Positions 1-8,393 are shown, counted from the first letter of the stretch. The stretch: DNA of 64,000 nt from Bradyrhizobium sp. AUGA SZCCT0176 (GCF_018130145.1 NZ_JAFCMB010000001.1:496001-560000), one strand, 5' to 3'. Notes: generated by a model from the sequence alone, not told the origin. Numbers and translations are program-made.

Positions 1-152
1 TCGCCTTGCGCGACAGACACAAGGTTCTCACCGTGCGCCGCGATGGCGTAGCCAGGGGGCAGTGCATCCGTGTCAGCCCCGCGCTGTATACGACCGAGGA
101 AGAACTCGATCGCTTCGTCGCCGCTCTCGCGGTTGAGACGAGTATGGGTTGA
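1..152 (+). CDS. C-terminal end of a class V aminotransferase-like protein (partial)
   Basis: Frame 3 is open from the window edge to the TGA at 150-152. The translated tail has RHKVLTVRRDG, IRVSPALYTTEEELDRF and then a short acidic end. That pattern (strand, 'R(V/I)SP..YNT.EE(I/L)DR', helix) is typical of the last 50 residues of fold-type I class V aminotransferases such as cysteine-desulfurase or isopenicillin-epimerase relatives. The catalytic lysine lies outside the window, so the substrate cannot be judged. Confidence 0.6.
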   Translation, partial: ALRDRHKVLTVRRDGVARGQCIRVSPALYTTEEELDRFVAALAVETSMG

Positions 153-192
153 AGCTCCGTTTCCCTTTCACAGCGGGGCTTGCATAGGGCAT

Positions 193-254
193 AGGGCGGG
201 TTCTCTCTAACCCGCCATCTCGTATGGATCGACGAGTTAAAGAGAACCCGCCCT
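193..254. repeat. Palindromic intergenic repeat, copy 1
   Basis: Inverted arms AGGGCGGGTTCTCT (193-206) and AGAGAACCCGCCCT (241-254) can form a 14-bp stem. The right part (208-253) recurs at 886-931 with about 40 of 46 matching bases. It lies just 3' of the first small membrane gene on the minus strand, so it may also act as its terminator. Confidence 0.6.
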
Positions 255-271
255 GCGAGCTTGCTCGAAAT

Positions 272-520
272 TCATTGCCCGTACAATTTGCTAAGTACGG
301 TTAGCACAAGCAAAGTTAGTGGAAGCGCCACGATCATCGTGAGCAATCGTTGCTGAACAAACACTCTGGTCTGTTCATCCTTGGGAAACATCTCCCAAGT
401 CATGTGCTCCCAAAAGCCAACTCGTTTTGACGGCTTAAGGCCGCGCATCCAAAGAGAGCATTGTGTGATCACTACGGCAATCGCCAAAGAGAGCAGCATA
501 ATCCAGGCCGTCCGTGTCAT
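272..520 (-). CDS. Small membrane protein, 82 aa, paralogue of the gene at 578-826
   Basis: It has a hydrophobic N-terminal segment (residues 5-25), a polar middle with LKPSKRVGFWEHMTWEM, and a second hydrophobic segment (about 60-78), which suggests two membrane helices. The neighbouring 82-aa protein matches it along its full length (W..LL.L.IA..ITQ.SLW.R...PSKR...WEH..WEM..DEQT). The conserved middle and equal length argue that both are real genes. The function is unknown. Confidence 0.6.
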   Translation of the reverse strand: MTRTAWIMLLSLAIAVVITQCSLWMRGLKPSKRVGFWEHMTWEMFPKDEQTRVFVQQRLLTMIVALPLTLLVLTVLSKLYGQ

Positions 521-577
521 TTCGCAAGTCTCTCTTCAAGCAGCTTGCCAAGCTTTGACACCGCTAGTTCGAAGCAT

Positions 578-826
578 CTATTGCTTGTACAATTCGGCAA
601 ACGCATAGTGCGCAAGCACCGTCACTGGGAGCACTATGATCGCCGTGAGCAAACGTTGCTTGTAGTATTCCTTCGTCTGCTCATCCCTAGGAGGCATCTC
701 CCATAACAGGTGCTCCCACAGGCTAATTCTTTTAGACGGTCTAATGTTGCGTATCCAAAGGGACGCTTGCGTGATCGCTGTTGCAATCAACAAAGAAAGC
801 ACCAAAAGCCACGGCACCTTCGCCAT
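578..826 (-). CDS. Small membrane protein, 82 aa, paralogue of the gene at 272-520
   Basis: I chose the ATG at 826 because the 82-residue product then lines up end to end with its neighbour; the open frame continues upstream as probable non-coding sequence. Two predicted membrane helices flank a conserved PSKR...LWEHLLWEM...DEQT core. The two genes are tandem on the minus strand, 57 bp apart, and look like a local duplication. A weak AGGA lies about 9 bases before the start. The function is unknown. Confidence 0.65.
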   Translation of the reverse strand: MAKVPWLLVLSLLIATAITQASLWIRNIRPSKRISLWEHLLWEMPPRDEQTKEYYKQRLLTAIIVLPVTVLAHYAFAELYKQ

Positions 827-885
827 ATCGAAAGTCCTCTTCTGAGTAGGTTGCCAAGCTGCCAAGGTACCCGGCGGTTTCCCTT

Positions 886-931
886 TAATCCGCCATCTCG
901 CATGGATCGGTGGGTCAAAGAGAACCCGCCC
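886..931. repeat. Palindromic intergenic repeat, copy 2
   Basis: This is a near-copy of 208-253 (about 40/46 bases). Both copies end in the shared AAAGAGAACCCGCCC. The two copies bracket the pair of 82-aa paralogues, as expected if one unit of gene plus repeat was duplicated. Confidence 0.55.
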
Positions 932-941
932 GACACCGCTA

Positions 942-1730
942 CTAATCCTCAAGAACGATCTCGTCACCCGGGCGAACCAGTCCCTCCACCAGCACAGCGG
1001 CGTAGACGCCCGCTCTGTTGTCATGGTTCTTGGCGACATACTGCAAGATATCGGGGTTCTCTTCGAGCGACTCCGGATCAAGGTTGATCATGCGACAACG
1101 GATGTCGCGTTCCAGAACGTGGACCGTCAGTTTCGGACCGATCCGCAGCCTGCGGCCGACGAATGCGTCTTCGGCGAAGCTTTCACCGGAGTTGAGATCG
1201 ACATAGAGGTTTTCGCGAAAGCGGCGCTTGTCGAGCCTCACACCCACCGCGCGGCCGATGCCGTCGATTGTCCGGGTCGCAAGCAGCGACAGCGGGCGGC
1301 AGTCCGTGATGGCGCGATCCGACCGTCGCATGGTCAGCGCGCCCGGCGAGGACTCGTCGGTCAGCGCGCCGAGCAACCTGTCATCATCAACCCCGAGAAT
1401 TTCTCCCGACGGCGTCTCGACATCGACAGCCAGATCCTCAAAGCCCGGAAAAAGCGGGGTGATGCCAGGCCCGCGCGCCTCGGCCTCGGCAAGATTGCTC
1501 GGCAGCACGGAACGCGCCGGCTCCCGGAAAAACGGACGATAGCGCAGCATGTCCGGACGAGCCCGTGCCGTCAGATACGGAAATGCGGTGGGCGCGGCCG
1601 AGTTATGGACCGCGTAAAGGCGGTCGCCCAAAACTCCGGAGAAACTGACATAGGCTTCCGGCAGCATTTCGCCGCGCATGCTCTTCACAGGATAGCGCCA
1701 AACACTTTCGACCCGACCAACAACATTCAT
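942..1730 (-). CDS. MOSC domain protein
   Basis: The 262-aa protein starts VESVWRYPVKSMRGEML, the usual opening of the MOSC N-terminal beta-barrel domain. It continues into a MOSC domain with RRFRENLYVD, DAFVGRRLRIG and RDIRCRMINLDPES. The cysteine in DIRC is at the position that carries the molybdopterin-sulfur site in MOSC relatives. Such proteins belong to sulfur-transfer or amidoxime-reducing Mo enzymes (YiiM/MARC group). It stands alone here with no Mo-enzyme neighbour, so the substrate is open. Confidence 0.85.
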   Translation of the reverse strand: MNVVGRVESVWRYPVKSMRGEMLPEAYVSFSGVLGDRLYAVHNSAAPTAFPYLTARARPDMLRYRPFFREPARSVLPSNLAEAEARGPGITPLFPGFEDLAVDVETPSGEILGVDDDRLLGALTDESSPGALTMRRSDRAITDCRPLSLLATRTIDGIGRAVGVRLDKRRFRENLYVDLNSGESFAEDAFVGRRLRIGPKLTVHVLERDIRCRMINLDPESLEENPDILQYVAKNHDNRAGVYAAVLVEGLVRPGDEIVLED

Positions 1731-2195
1731 CCAAATCGACCACGGCTGATTGCATTACTTTTCACACCGTAGTTTCCTTTCAGATGAATTGCAAAAGCCT
1801 GACTGAGTCGCCTTGCACGCAAGCGCAATCTCGCGGCTCGCTTGCGACAAATCAACCCGACGGGCAAATCAATTCCGATTTACAGAAATCATGTCAAGTC
1901 CTAAATTTCCGAAAATCAAAAACATTTCTCTTCCCTTCCACCCCAAATCACCTGCACATCAATAGCCATCCCGTCCCACTCAGAGGGGCGTTGGCCATCG
2001 TCACAACGAGGGGCGGGTCGCGGTGGACGCTGAGGTTGCGATTGACGGTCGCGGCTGAGGCGTACGGTGAAAGCGTGTGGTCCTGGCGCCCGTAACGGCG
2101 TCAAGCCTTAAGGGAGCTAACGCTTCCGAGGGGCGACGGTGGCAATAGAGGCCGTCTCACCGGGGAGAGCGCGTCATAAGCCGTAAAGCCATTGC

Positions 2196-2302
2196 GCAGG
2201 GAATGTCGGATGCTCTCCGCTGCCCTGTATGCTCGTGTGCACCATCTTGTTGCACAATCGCACACGAGACCGCGGGTGCAGCGCGCATCCGGCATTCCCT
2301 GC
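2196..2302. repeat. Long inverted repeat (18-bp arms)
   Basis: Arms at 2196-2213 (GCAGGGAATGTCGGATGC) and 2285-2302 (GCATCCGGCATTCCCTGC) are complementary with one mismatch. A smaller TGTGC...GCACA inverted pair lies between them. This resembles the intergenic repeat modules scattered in Bradyrhizobium genomes. Confidence 0.55.
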
Positions 2303-2378
2303 GCCCTCTGGATTTTTGGGGGCGAAGAATTTGAAAGCCTCGGGCGCAATGCGTCGCGAGAATGCGAAACTATATCCA

Positions 2379-2501
2379 CGTCGTCCCGGCGAAGGCCGGG
2401 ACCCATACGCCGCGGCCTATCGGTTAGAGCGCCGGCGTTAGTGACCTTCGACAGCAACGACCGCCGCGGCGTATGGGTCCCGGCTCAAGGCCGGGACGAC
2501 G
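2379..2501. repeat. REP-like palindrome (37-bp arms)
   Basis: The arms run 2379-2415 and 2464-2501. The outer CGTCGTCCCGG / CCGGGACGACG and the inner GGGACCCATACGCCGCGG / CCGCGGCGTATGGGTCCC pair with only a few mismatches. This is a typical Bradyrhizobiaceae extragenic palindrome, whose translation often appears as spurious 'PGHD'-type peptides. Confidence 0.7.
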
Positions 2502-2618
2502 AATCCCTAAAATTCTATCGATCCCGATCAATCAACATTCACGATACGTCTTAAGCCACAAGGAACTCCTTATCCGGTAGCTTGGCGGACGGTCATCACC
2601 GCAAGGCCCTGGGGTCCT

Positions 2619-3716
2619 ATGACAGCATTAACCAACAAGACTCCGTCCAAGCGCCGGCTGCTGCTGGCGTCGGATCGGAGCGATCAAAGCAGCGAACTGG
2701 CCGGCATTCTGCAGTCGGTCGGCCAAGTGGACATGATCGCCACGACGGATATTCCCGACGCGCCGGCGCGCGATCTCTCCGGCATCGTGGTCGACATCAA
2801 TTTGCGCTCGGCCGAGAGCGTGCAGATGGTGCGCAACAAGCTGCGCACCGAAGCCTATCGCGAAATGCCGCGGCTGTTCGTGCTGGCGGACGCGCTGCAT
2901 CACGGGTCGATGCAGGCCTGGGCGCTCGGCGCCACCGACACCATCGCGCGCCCGTTCGACGCGCAGGGCATCCTGCAGCGCATCCGGGCGGCCTTTCCGG
3001 ACGACAGTTCATACAACGAGACCGACCGCGGCAAGGCGCTGAACCGGGGCGTCGAAGCCGCGCACGGCGTCATGGTCAGGATTTTCAACGGCATGCGGGC
3101 CGGCGAGCCGCTGAAATTCAGCGACATCGTGCAGGCCGAAAACAAGATTCTGAAAGCCATCAAGCACACCTCGCTGCGTGAATGGCTGACGACCGTCGGC
3201 TGCCACCACACCGACAGCTATCGGCATTGCCTGTTCGTGACCGGCTTTGCGGTCGCCTTCGCCCAGCATCTCGGCATGCGCGAGGACGACCAGCGCCGTC
3301 TCGCCCGCGCCGCGCTGCTGCACGACGTTGGCAAGGCGTTCATCCCGGTCGCGATCCTCGACAAGCCGGATCCGCTGACGCCGGAGGAAATGGAAGAGAT
3401 GCGCCAGCACCCGCGGCGCGGCTATGACGCGCTGGCGGCGCAAGGTGGTTTTCCGCCGGAAATGCTCGACGTGGTGCTGCACCACCATGAATTCCTCGAC
3501 GGCACCGGCTATCCCGACGGCCTCTCCGGCAAGGAGATCAGCGACATCGTGCGCCTGACGACCATCGTGGACATCTACGCCGCCCTCGTCGAGAAGCGCG
3601 CCTACCGGCTGCAGTTCACCCACGTCAAGGCGTTCGGGGTGATGGAAGAGATGGGCGACAAGCTCGATCAGCACCTGCTGCAAGCCTTCCGCCCGATCGC
3701 GTTCGGGTATGGGTGA
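2619..3716 (+). CDS. HD-GYP domain protein with degenerate receiver-like N-terminus
   Basis: The 365-aa protein has a receiver-like first 125 residues (RRLLLASDRSDQS, IVVDINLR, LFVLAD, GATDTIARPFD) that seem to lack a standard set of phosphoacceptor residues. An HD-GYP domain follows: LLHDVGKAFIP, HPRRGYD, VLHHHEFLDGTGYP and VDIYAALVEKRAYR. HD-GYP proteins hydrolyse cyclic di-GMP, and the metal-binding H, HD, HH and GYP positions are all visible. The ATG at 2619 has only a weak ribosome site. No partner kinase is adjacent. Confidence 0.85.
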   Translation: MTALTNKTPSKRRLLLASDRSDQSSELAGILQSVGQVDMIATTDIPDAPARDLSGIVVDINLRSAESVQMVRNKLRTEAYREMPRLFVLADALHHGSMQAWALGATDTIARPFDAQGILQRIRAAFPDDSSYNETDRGKALNRGVEAAHGVMVRIFNGMRAGEPLKFSDIVQAENKILKAIKHTSLREWLTTVGCHHTDSYRHCLFVTGFAVAFAQHLGMREDDQRRLARAALLHDVGKAFIPVAILDKPDPLTPEEMEEMRQHPRRGYDALAAQGGFPPEMLDVVLHHHEFLDGTGYPDGLSGKEISDIVRLTTIVDIYAALVEKRAYRLQFTHVKAFGVMEEMGDKLDQHLLQAFRPIAFGYG

Positions 3717-3721
3717 GCGCC

Positions 3722-3823
3722 CGTCATTCCGGGGCGCGCGAAGCGTGAACCCGGAATCTCGAGATTCCCCGGTGCGCAATTGCGCACCTGAGGTCTGGTC
3801 CTTCGGACCATCCCGGAATGACG
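3722..3823. repeat. REP-like palindrome
   Basis: The outer arms CGTCATTCCGGGG and TCCCGGAATGACG enclose smaller inner hairpins (GGTGCGCAATTGCGCACC; GGTCCTTCGGACC). It lies between the convergent HD-GYP and acyl-CoA ligase genes, so it may serve as a two-way terminator. Confidence 0.7.
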
Positions 3824-3837
3824 TGCTAAGGCGCACG

Positions 3838-5424
3838 TCACTCCAGCAACTTCCGCAATTCCGCCTTCGCCACCTTCTCCAGCGTCGAGCGCGGCATCTC
3901 GTCGACGAAGATGATCTCGCGCGGCACCTTGAAATCGGCCAGCGCATTGCGACAGGCCGCCATCACGGCATCATGCAGATCGGCCGGCGCGGCCGCGACG
4001 CCCGCCAGCGGAATGATGAACACGACCGGCACCTCGTCCAGCATCGGATGCTTCTTCGCCACCACCGCGGCCTCGCGCACCCCGGGCACCAGCGCGACCA
4101 CCTGCTCGATCTCGGAGGCCGCGACGTTCTCGCCGCCGACCTTCAGCATGTCCTTGGCGCGGTCGCCGAACTTGATGAAGCCGTTGTCCAGCAGCGTGAC
4201 GCGGTCGCCGGTGATGAAATAGCCGTGCTCGTCGAAGCTCTCGCGCGTCGCCTTGTCGTTGTGCAGATACTCTGAAAACAGCGAGAGGCCGGGAATGCCC
4301 TTGATCAGGAGATTGCCGGTGTCGCCGACTTCGGTCTGCCGGCCGTCGTCATCGGTAATGCGGATCTCATATTCCGGCGCCGCGCGGCCGATCGACATCG
4401 GCGTGTTGGGCTGATCGACCTCGCCGACGATGCCGTGGGTGATGGTCTCGGTCATGCCCCACCAGCCGATGGTCTTGACGCCGAAGGCGGCGAAAGGCGG
4501 CGGATCGTTCACCGCCGTGCCCCAGAGCCGGAATTTGTGATGCTTCGGAATCTCGTGTTCCAGCAGCGCCTTCAAGCAGAACGGGATCGTCGAGGTCCAG
4601 GTGCAGCCATGTTCCAGCGCGACGTTCCAGAACCGGCTCGCGGAAAACCGCGGCTGGATCACGCAGGACGCGCCGACCCACAGCGTTGCGAGCATCGAAT
4701 AGGCCAGCGCGTTGGTATGGAACAGCGGCAGATAGGTCTGGTGCACGTCGCCCTGATGCAAGTCCTCATGGGCGGCGTTGATCTTGCCGCCCCACAGCGC
4801 GTTGGCATGCGTCCACAGCACCGCCTTCGGGCGCGACGTGGTGCCGGAGGTATATTGCACGCTGCAGGGCGCAAACGGGTCGGTGGCGCGGCGCGGCCGG
4901 TCCGTGCTGTCGGCGAACAACGATTCGAAACTATCGCCGCGCGGCGCGCCTTTGCCTTGCGCGGGCACGGCGCCGGCGTCATGCGAGATCACGGCGATCC
5001 AGCGCAGATCGCGGCAATGGGCCGAAATCAATTCGGCATAGGCCGGCTGGGTGATCGCGGCGACCGCGCCGCAATGGCCGGCGAAATATTCCATTTCGGC
5101 GGCGGCTGAGCGGGTGTTGGTGGTGACGGCGATGGCGCCGAGCTCGACGCAGGCGAACCACGCCAGCATCGCCTCGATGCAATTGTCGAGATGAACAAGC
5201 ACATAGTCGCCGGGCTTGATGCCGCGTTTGACGAGGCCCGCCGCGAGCGCGCCGACGCGTTCGTGAAATTCGCCGTAGGACCAGCTCCGCGCCGGGGCCT
5301 CGAACGGCGCCCAGATCAGGAAGGGATGATTGCGGCGGCTCTCTGCCCGCATCCGCAGCAGCCATGGCACGTCGAGGCCTGCGAATGGTCCGACGACGCC
5401 AGGTGCTGCCTGTGAAATAGACAT
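3838..5424 (-). CDS. AMP-forming acyl-CoA ligase
   Basis: The 528-aa member of the adenylate-forming family activates a carboxylic acid to its CoA thioester through an acyl-AMP. Motifs in order: YTSGTTSRPKAVLWTH (P-loop-like A3), GWWGMTET (A5), YFITGDR (A7), and the C-terminal lysine region PRSTLEKVAKAELR (A10). It resembles the carnitine/crotonobetaine-CoA ligase branch (CaiC-like), but the substrate cannot be read from sequence. I chose the ATG at 5424 because GGGAGG sits 5 bases upstream; the longer open frame runs back into a palindromic repeat. Confidence 0.85.
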   Translation of the reverse strand: MSISQAAPGVVGPFAGLDVPWLLRMRAESRRNHPFLIWAPFEAPARSWSYGEFHERVGALAAGLVKRGIKPGDYVLVHLDNCIEAMLAWFACVELGAIAVTTNTRSAAAEMEYFAGHCGAVAAITQPAYAELISAHCRDLRWIAVISHDAGAVPAQGKGAPRGDSFESLFADSTDRPRRATDPFAPCSVQYTSGTTSRPKAVLWTHANALWGGKINAAHEDLHQGDVHQTYLPLFHTNALAYSMLATLWVGASCVIQPRFSASRFWNVALEHGCTWTSTIPFCLKALLEHEIPKHHKFRLWGTAVNDPPPFAAFGVKTIGWWGMTETITHGIVGEVDQPNTPMSIGRAAPEYEIRITDDDGRQTEVGDTGNLLIKGIPGLSLFSEYLHNDKATRESFDEHGYFITGDRVTLLDNGFIKFGDRAKDMLKVGGENVAASEIEQVVALVPGVREAAVVAKKHPMLDEVPVVFIIPLAGVAAAPADLHDAVMAACRNALADFKVPREIIFVDEMPRSTLEKVAKAELRKLLE

Positions 5425-5516
5425 ATGTCCTCCCGGTGCAGCTTCGACCGCTGCCTTGGTTATTGCTTGGGAGCAGTTCTGCCATTGGATGGCGGGATGA
5501 TCAAATCGTAGAAGCT

Positions 5517-5607
5517 CGTCATGCCCGGGCTTGTCCCGGGCATCCACGTCTTCACGGTATGGCGGCGAGAAAAGACGTGGATGGCCGGGTCAAGCCCGGC
5601 CATGACG
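5517..5607. repeat. REP-like palindrome
   Basis: The outer arms CGTCATGCCCGGG and GCCCGGCCATGACG enclose an inner pair CCACGTCTT / AAGACGTGG. The element lies between the ligase start and the VOC gene. It explains the apparent in-frame N-terminal extension of the ligase. Confidence 0.75.
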
Positions 5608-5622
5608 GAAAAGCAAAACGTC

Positions 5623-6042
5623 TTACGTCACATCCCCCTCATACGACGAAATCTCAATCAAGCTTCCGTCCGGATCCCTGCAATAGACCGAACGCAGCGT
5701 GCCGCGCGCGCCCTGCTTGGCGACCGGGCCTTCCTCGATCGCGACGCCGTTCGCCTTGAGATGCGCGACCACCTGGTCCGGCGTGCTCGCGGTCAGGAAA
5801 CACAGATCGTCGCTGCCGGCGGTTTCATGATCGGCCGTGAACCATTCGACCTTGTCGGCATCGCGCGGCCGCACGTTGATTTTCTGGTTCCCGAACACCA
5901 GCGATGTCCGCGGCGTTTTGCCCGGGCCGGGATCGAACACCTTGACCTCCATGCCGAGGATGTTCCGGTACCACTCGGCGGAACGTGCCACATCGGAGAC
6001 ATTGATCACGAGATGATCGAGCGCATTCACCTTGACGGACAT
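5623..6042 (-). CDS. VOC (glyoxalase/bleomycin-resistance fold) protein
   Basis: The 139-aa single-domain protein has the usual paired beta-alpha-beta-beta-beta modules. LDHLVINVSDVARSAEWYRNILG contains the first metal-ligand H, and YCRDPDGSLIEISSYE contains the last E of a typical VOC metal site. Relatives include dioxygenases, isomerases and resistance proteins, and the actual reaction is not predictable here. It is monocistronic, divergent from the Bug receptor gene. Confidence 0.85.
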   Translation of the reverse strand: MSVKVNALDHLVINVSDVARSAEWYRNILGMEVKVFDPGPGKTPRTSLVFGNQKINVRPRDADKVEWFTADHETAGSDDLCFLTASTPDQVVAHLKANGVAIEEGPVAKQGARGTLRSVYCRDPDGSLIEISSYEGDVT

Positions 6043-6139
6043 GCCTAATCCTTTGGTCGCGCCTTGAGGGCGTTGCGTCGCACTGGTCGCATGGATGTTT
6101 GTTTGTTACAACGCGGCCCTTGCTCAGTTCAATAGAAAC

Positions 6140-6159
6140 GGCCCGGGTGAACCCGGGCC
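6140..6159. promoter_or_regulatory. Perfect hairpin in the leader of the Bug receptor gene
   Basis: GGCCCGGGT-GA-ACCCGGGCC is a 9-bp perfect stem that ends 16 bases before the ATG at 6176, just upstream of the AGGGAG ribosome site. It could affect translation or mRNA stability, or be a short repeat. No function is shown. Confidence 0.35.
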
Positions 6160-6175
6160 CCAGGGAGATTAACTC

Positions 6176-7153
6176 ATGATTTCACGCCGTACCGCGATCT
6201 GCCTGACGGCAATCGGCCTTTCGATGACCGCTTCGATCGGCACTGCCTTGGCGGCGGATTATCCGACGCGGCCGGTCAAGTGGGTGGTCGGATATCCGCC
6301 CGGCGGCGCCACCGACATCATTGCGCGCCTGCTCGGCCAGCGGCTGTCGGAGCGGCTCGGCCAGCAATTCGTGATCGAAAACAAGCCCGGCGCCGGCAAC
6401 AACATCGCCACCGAATCGGTGATCAATGCCGAACCGGACGGCTACACGCTTCTGCTGGTCAATCCGGCGAACTACATCAACGCATCGCTGTACGCCAACC
6501 TGAAATTCAACGTCGTTCGCGACATCGCGCCGGTCGCGGCGTTCAATCGCGTGCCGAACGTGATGACGGTCAACAATAACGTGCCGGCGAAGACGGTTGC
6601 CGAGTTCATCGCCTATGTGAAGGCCAACCCGGGCAAGGTGAACCTGGCGTCATCGGGCAACGGCACCTCGGTGCATCTGTCCGGCGAAATGTTCATGATG
6701 ATGTCGGGCGCCAAGATGCAGCACGTGCCCTACCGCGGCGCTGCGCCCGCGATCACCGACCTGCTCGGCGGTCAGGTTCAGGTGATCTTCGACAACATGC
6801 CCTCGATCCTGCAGCACATCCGTGCCGGTTCGCTGCGCGCGCTGGCGGTGACCTCGACGGTGCGGTCCGGCCTCCTGCCCGACGTGCCTGTCCTCGCCGA
6901 CACCATTCCCGGCTACGAGGCGAGCGCGCTGTTCGGCATGGGGGCTCCGAAGAACACGCCCAAGGAAATCATCGAGAAGCTGAACAAGGAAGTGAACGCG
7001 GTGCTGGCGGAGCCTGCGATCAAGGCGAAGCTGGTCGATCTCGGTGGTGAGCCGCTGATCGGCCCGCCTGACGCGTTCGGCAAGATGATCGTGGAAGAAA
7101 CCGAGAAGTGGAAGAAAGTGATCGACAGCGCCAATATCGAGAAGGTGCAGTAA
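6176..7153 (+). CDS. Tripartite tricarboxylate transporter substrate-binding protein (Bug family)
   Basis: The 325-aa periplasmic receptor has a signal peptide (cleavage near ALAADYPTRPV) followed by the Bug signatures: WVVGYPPGGATDIIAR near the N-terminus, NKPGAGNNIATE, and a QVQVIFDNMPSILQHI region. Family members bind carboxylates or other small organic molecules. The TctA/TctB membrane partners are absent from the neighbourhood, which is common for orphan Bug receptors in this group. Confidence 0.9.
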   Translation: MISRRTAICLTAIGLSMTASIGTALAADYPTRPVKWVVGYPPGGATDIIARLLGQRLSERLGQQFVIENKPGAGNNIATESVINAEPDGYTLLLVNPANYINASLYANLKFNVVRDIAPVAAFNRVPNVMTVNNNVPAKTVAEFIAYVKANPGKVNLASSGNGTSVHLSGEMFMMMSGAKMQHVPYRGAAPAITDLLGGQVQVIFDNMPSILQHIRAGSLRALAVTSTVRSGLLPDVPVLADTIPGYEASALFGMGAPKNTPKEIIEKLNKEVNAVLAEPAIKAKLVDLGGEPLIGPPDAFGKMIVEETEKWKKVIDSANIEKVQ

Positions 7154-7243
7154 CGCGCCTCTCGGAACCTGCTCCGGGTCGCGAGGTTTTGAACCTGAGG
7201 CGACCCGGCGATGCGGTATGATCGCATGGAGGAGGATTCCACC

Positions 7244-7501
7244 ATGCGCGATGTGAAACTGGCCATGTTGGTTGTGCTGGCGGCCGGATCGGCCACGATC
7301 GCTGGACCGACGCCCGCCGCCGCTTACGATTATCCCTACTGTGTTCAGGGCCGCGGCGTCGGCATTCCCGGCGACTGTTCTTACCAGACCTATCAGCAGT
7401 GCATGGCCTCGGCCGCCGGCCGCGGCGTGTATTGCAATGTCAATCCGCGCGCGGCGCTGAACCAGCAGCCGCGGCGCGGCCGGGTCTATCGGGATTACTG
7501 A
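7244..7501 (+). CDS. DUF3551 family small secreted protein
   Basis: The 85-aa product has a signal peptide (MLVVLAAGSATIAGPTPAAA) followed by DYPYCVQGRG, GDCSYQTYQQCMASAAGRGVYC and a basic tail. The YPYC...C.Y...QC....G....C cysteine spacing is typical of DUF3551, a small exported family abundant in Bradyrhizobium. The ATG at 7244 follows GGAGGA by 7 bases and was preferred to an upstream ATG at 7211. The role is unknown. Confidence 0.8.
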   Translation: MRDVKLAMLVVLAAGSATIAGPTPAAAYDYPYCVQGRGVGIPGDCSYQTYQQCMASAAGRGVYCNVNPRAALNQQPRRGRVYRDY

Positions 7502-7524
7502 TCAGGGAAATCAGCAGCAGGCGC

Positions 7525-7565
7525 TTGACGTCTGATCTTTTGCGCGTATAGTAAACCATATGGTT
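7525..7565 (+). promoter_or_regulatory. Promoter and palindromic operator of the ArsR/SRPBCC pair
   Basis: TTGACG (7525-7530) and TATAGT (7547-7552) are separated by 16 bp. The expected transcription start would fall at or next to the ATG at 7560. A perfect 12-bp palindrome, AACCATATGGTT (7554-7565), spans that point. No ribosome site is visible, so a leaderless mRNA with autoregulation by the ArsR product is plausible. Confidence 0.5.
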
Positions 7566-8027
7566 AAGTATCAAGAAGACGTCCTGGACCGTACCTTCGC
7601 AGCCCTCGCCGATCCGACGAGGCGCGCACTGGTGGCGCGGCTCGGCGACCGCGAAAGCCTTTCCGTGAGCGAACTGGCGCAGCCCTTTGCGATGTCGCTG
7701 CCCGCGATCATGAAGCATCTCGACGTGTTGTCGGATGCCGGCCTGATCGCGCGCGCGAAAACCGGCCGCACCGTGGCGTGCCGGTTGACCGCCAAGCCTA
7801 TGGAGCAGGCGATGGACTGGTTGAACCGCTACCAGCGCTTCTGGTCCGATAATCTCGACCGACTTGCAGCTTTTGTGGAGGAAGACCCATGGCCACCCAG
7901 TCAAGCATCCAGCCGGATTCCCGCCGCGACACCGGCCTCGCAACCAGCCCAAGCCTCACCCTCAAACGTCGTATCAATGCGGCGCCGGCGAAAATCTACG
8001 CCGCGTGGACCGACCCGGAAAAACTAG
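7560..8027 (+). CDS. ArsR-family winged-helix regulator
   Basis: The 155-aa protein carries the ArsR-type winged helix: FAALADPTRRALVARL, LSVSELAQPFAMSLPAIMKHLDVLSDAGLI (recognition helix) and KTGRTVACRL. It lacks metal-binding cysteines and belongs to the subgroup that sits next to AHSA1/SRPBCC genes. The last 46 codons overlap the next gene out of frame and are rich in Pro, Ser and Arg, so the functional domain probably ends near residue 110. Confidence 0.85.
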   Translation: MVKYQEDVLDRTFAALADPTRRALVARLGDRESLSVSELAQPFAMSLPAIMKHLDVLSDAGLIARAKTGRTVACRLTAKPMEQAMDWLNRYQRFWSDNLDRLAAFVEEDPWPPSQASSRIPAATPASQPAQASPSNVVSMRRRRKSTPRGPTRKN

Positions 8028-8371
8028 CGGCGTGGTTCGGGCCCTCGAAGGTCAGGGAAGGTTCGGTGCAGGCGGAGACGGATCTGCGCGTTGGCGGCCG
8101 CTACCGCATCAGCTTCAATGCCACCGACGGCGAGTATTTTCAGGCCGGCGGCGTTTATCGCGAAATCGTGCCGAACGAGCTGATAGTGATGAGCTGGGCC
8201 TGGCATTCGACGCCGGAACGCGAATCGCAGCTCACCATTTCGCTCAAGCCGGACGGCGCCGGCACGCTGCTGACGCTGCATCACGAGCAGTTCTTCAACG
8301 AGGCCGCGCGCGACGGCCATGAGAAGGGCTGGACTGAACTGCTCGGCAAGCTCGAACAATTTGTCAGTTGA
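7889..8371 (+). CDS. SRPBCC (AHSA1-like) domain protein
   Basis: The 160-aa protein reads LKRRINAAPAKIYAAWTDPEKLAAWFGPS, GGRYRISF, EIVPNELIVMSWAW and a C-terminal helix GHEKGWTELLGKLEQF. This is the usual order for the Activator-of-Hsp90 homology 1-like branch of the START/SRPBCC fold, which binds hydrophobic ligands. It follows and overlaps the ArsR gene, a very common pairing. The ligand and target are unknown. Confidence 0.85.
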   Translation: MATQSSIQPDSRRDTGLATSPSLTLKRRINAAPAKIYAAWTDPEKLAAWFGPSKVREGSVQAETDLRVGGRYRISFNATDGEYFQAGGVYREIVPNELIVMSWAWHSTPERESQLTISLKPDGAGTLLTLHHEQFFNEAARDGHEKGWTELLGKLEQFVS

Positions 8372-8393
8372 ACCCTCAACGCAGGAGCTGCCC

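Larger units (their letters stand above)
1731..2618. other. 888-bp intergenic region with palindromic repeats and no convincing gene
   Basis: The short frames here are unconserved-looking shadows. The stretch holds an A+T-rich part (about 1740-1970) and two separate inverted-repeat elements, annotated at 2196-2302 and 2379-2501. I see no tRNA or obvious small gene. Confidence 0.6.

Noticed and set aside
5425..5547. 41-codon N-terminal extension of the acyl-CoA ligase
   Set aside because: It translates part of a palindromic intergenic repeat (DARDKPGHD) and the good ribosome site lies at the shorter start.
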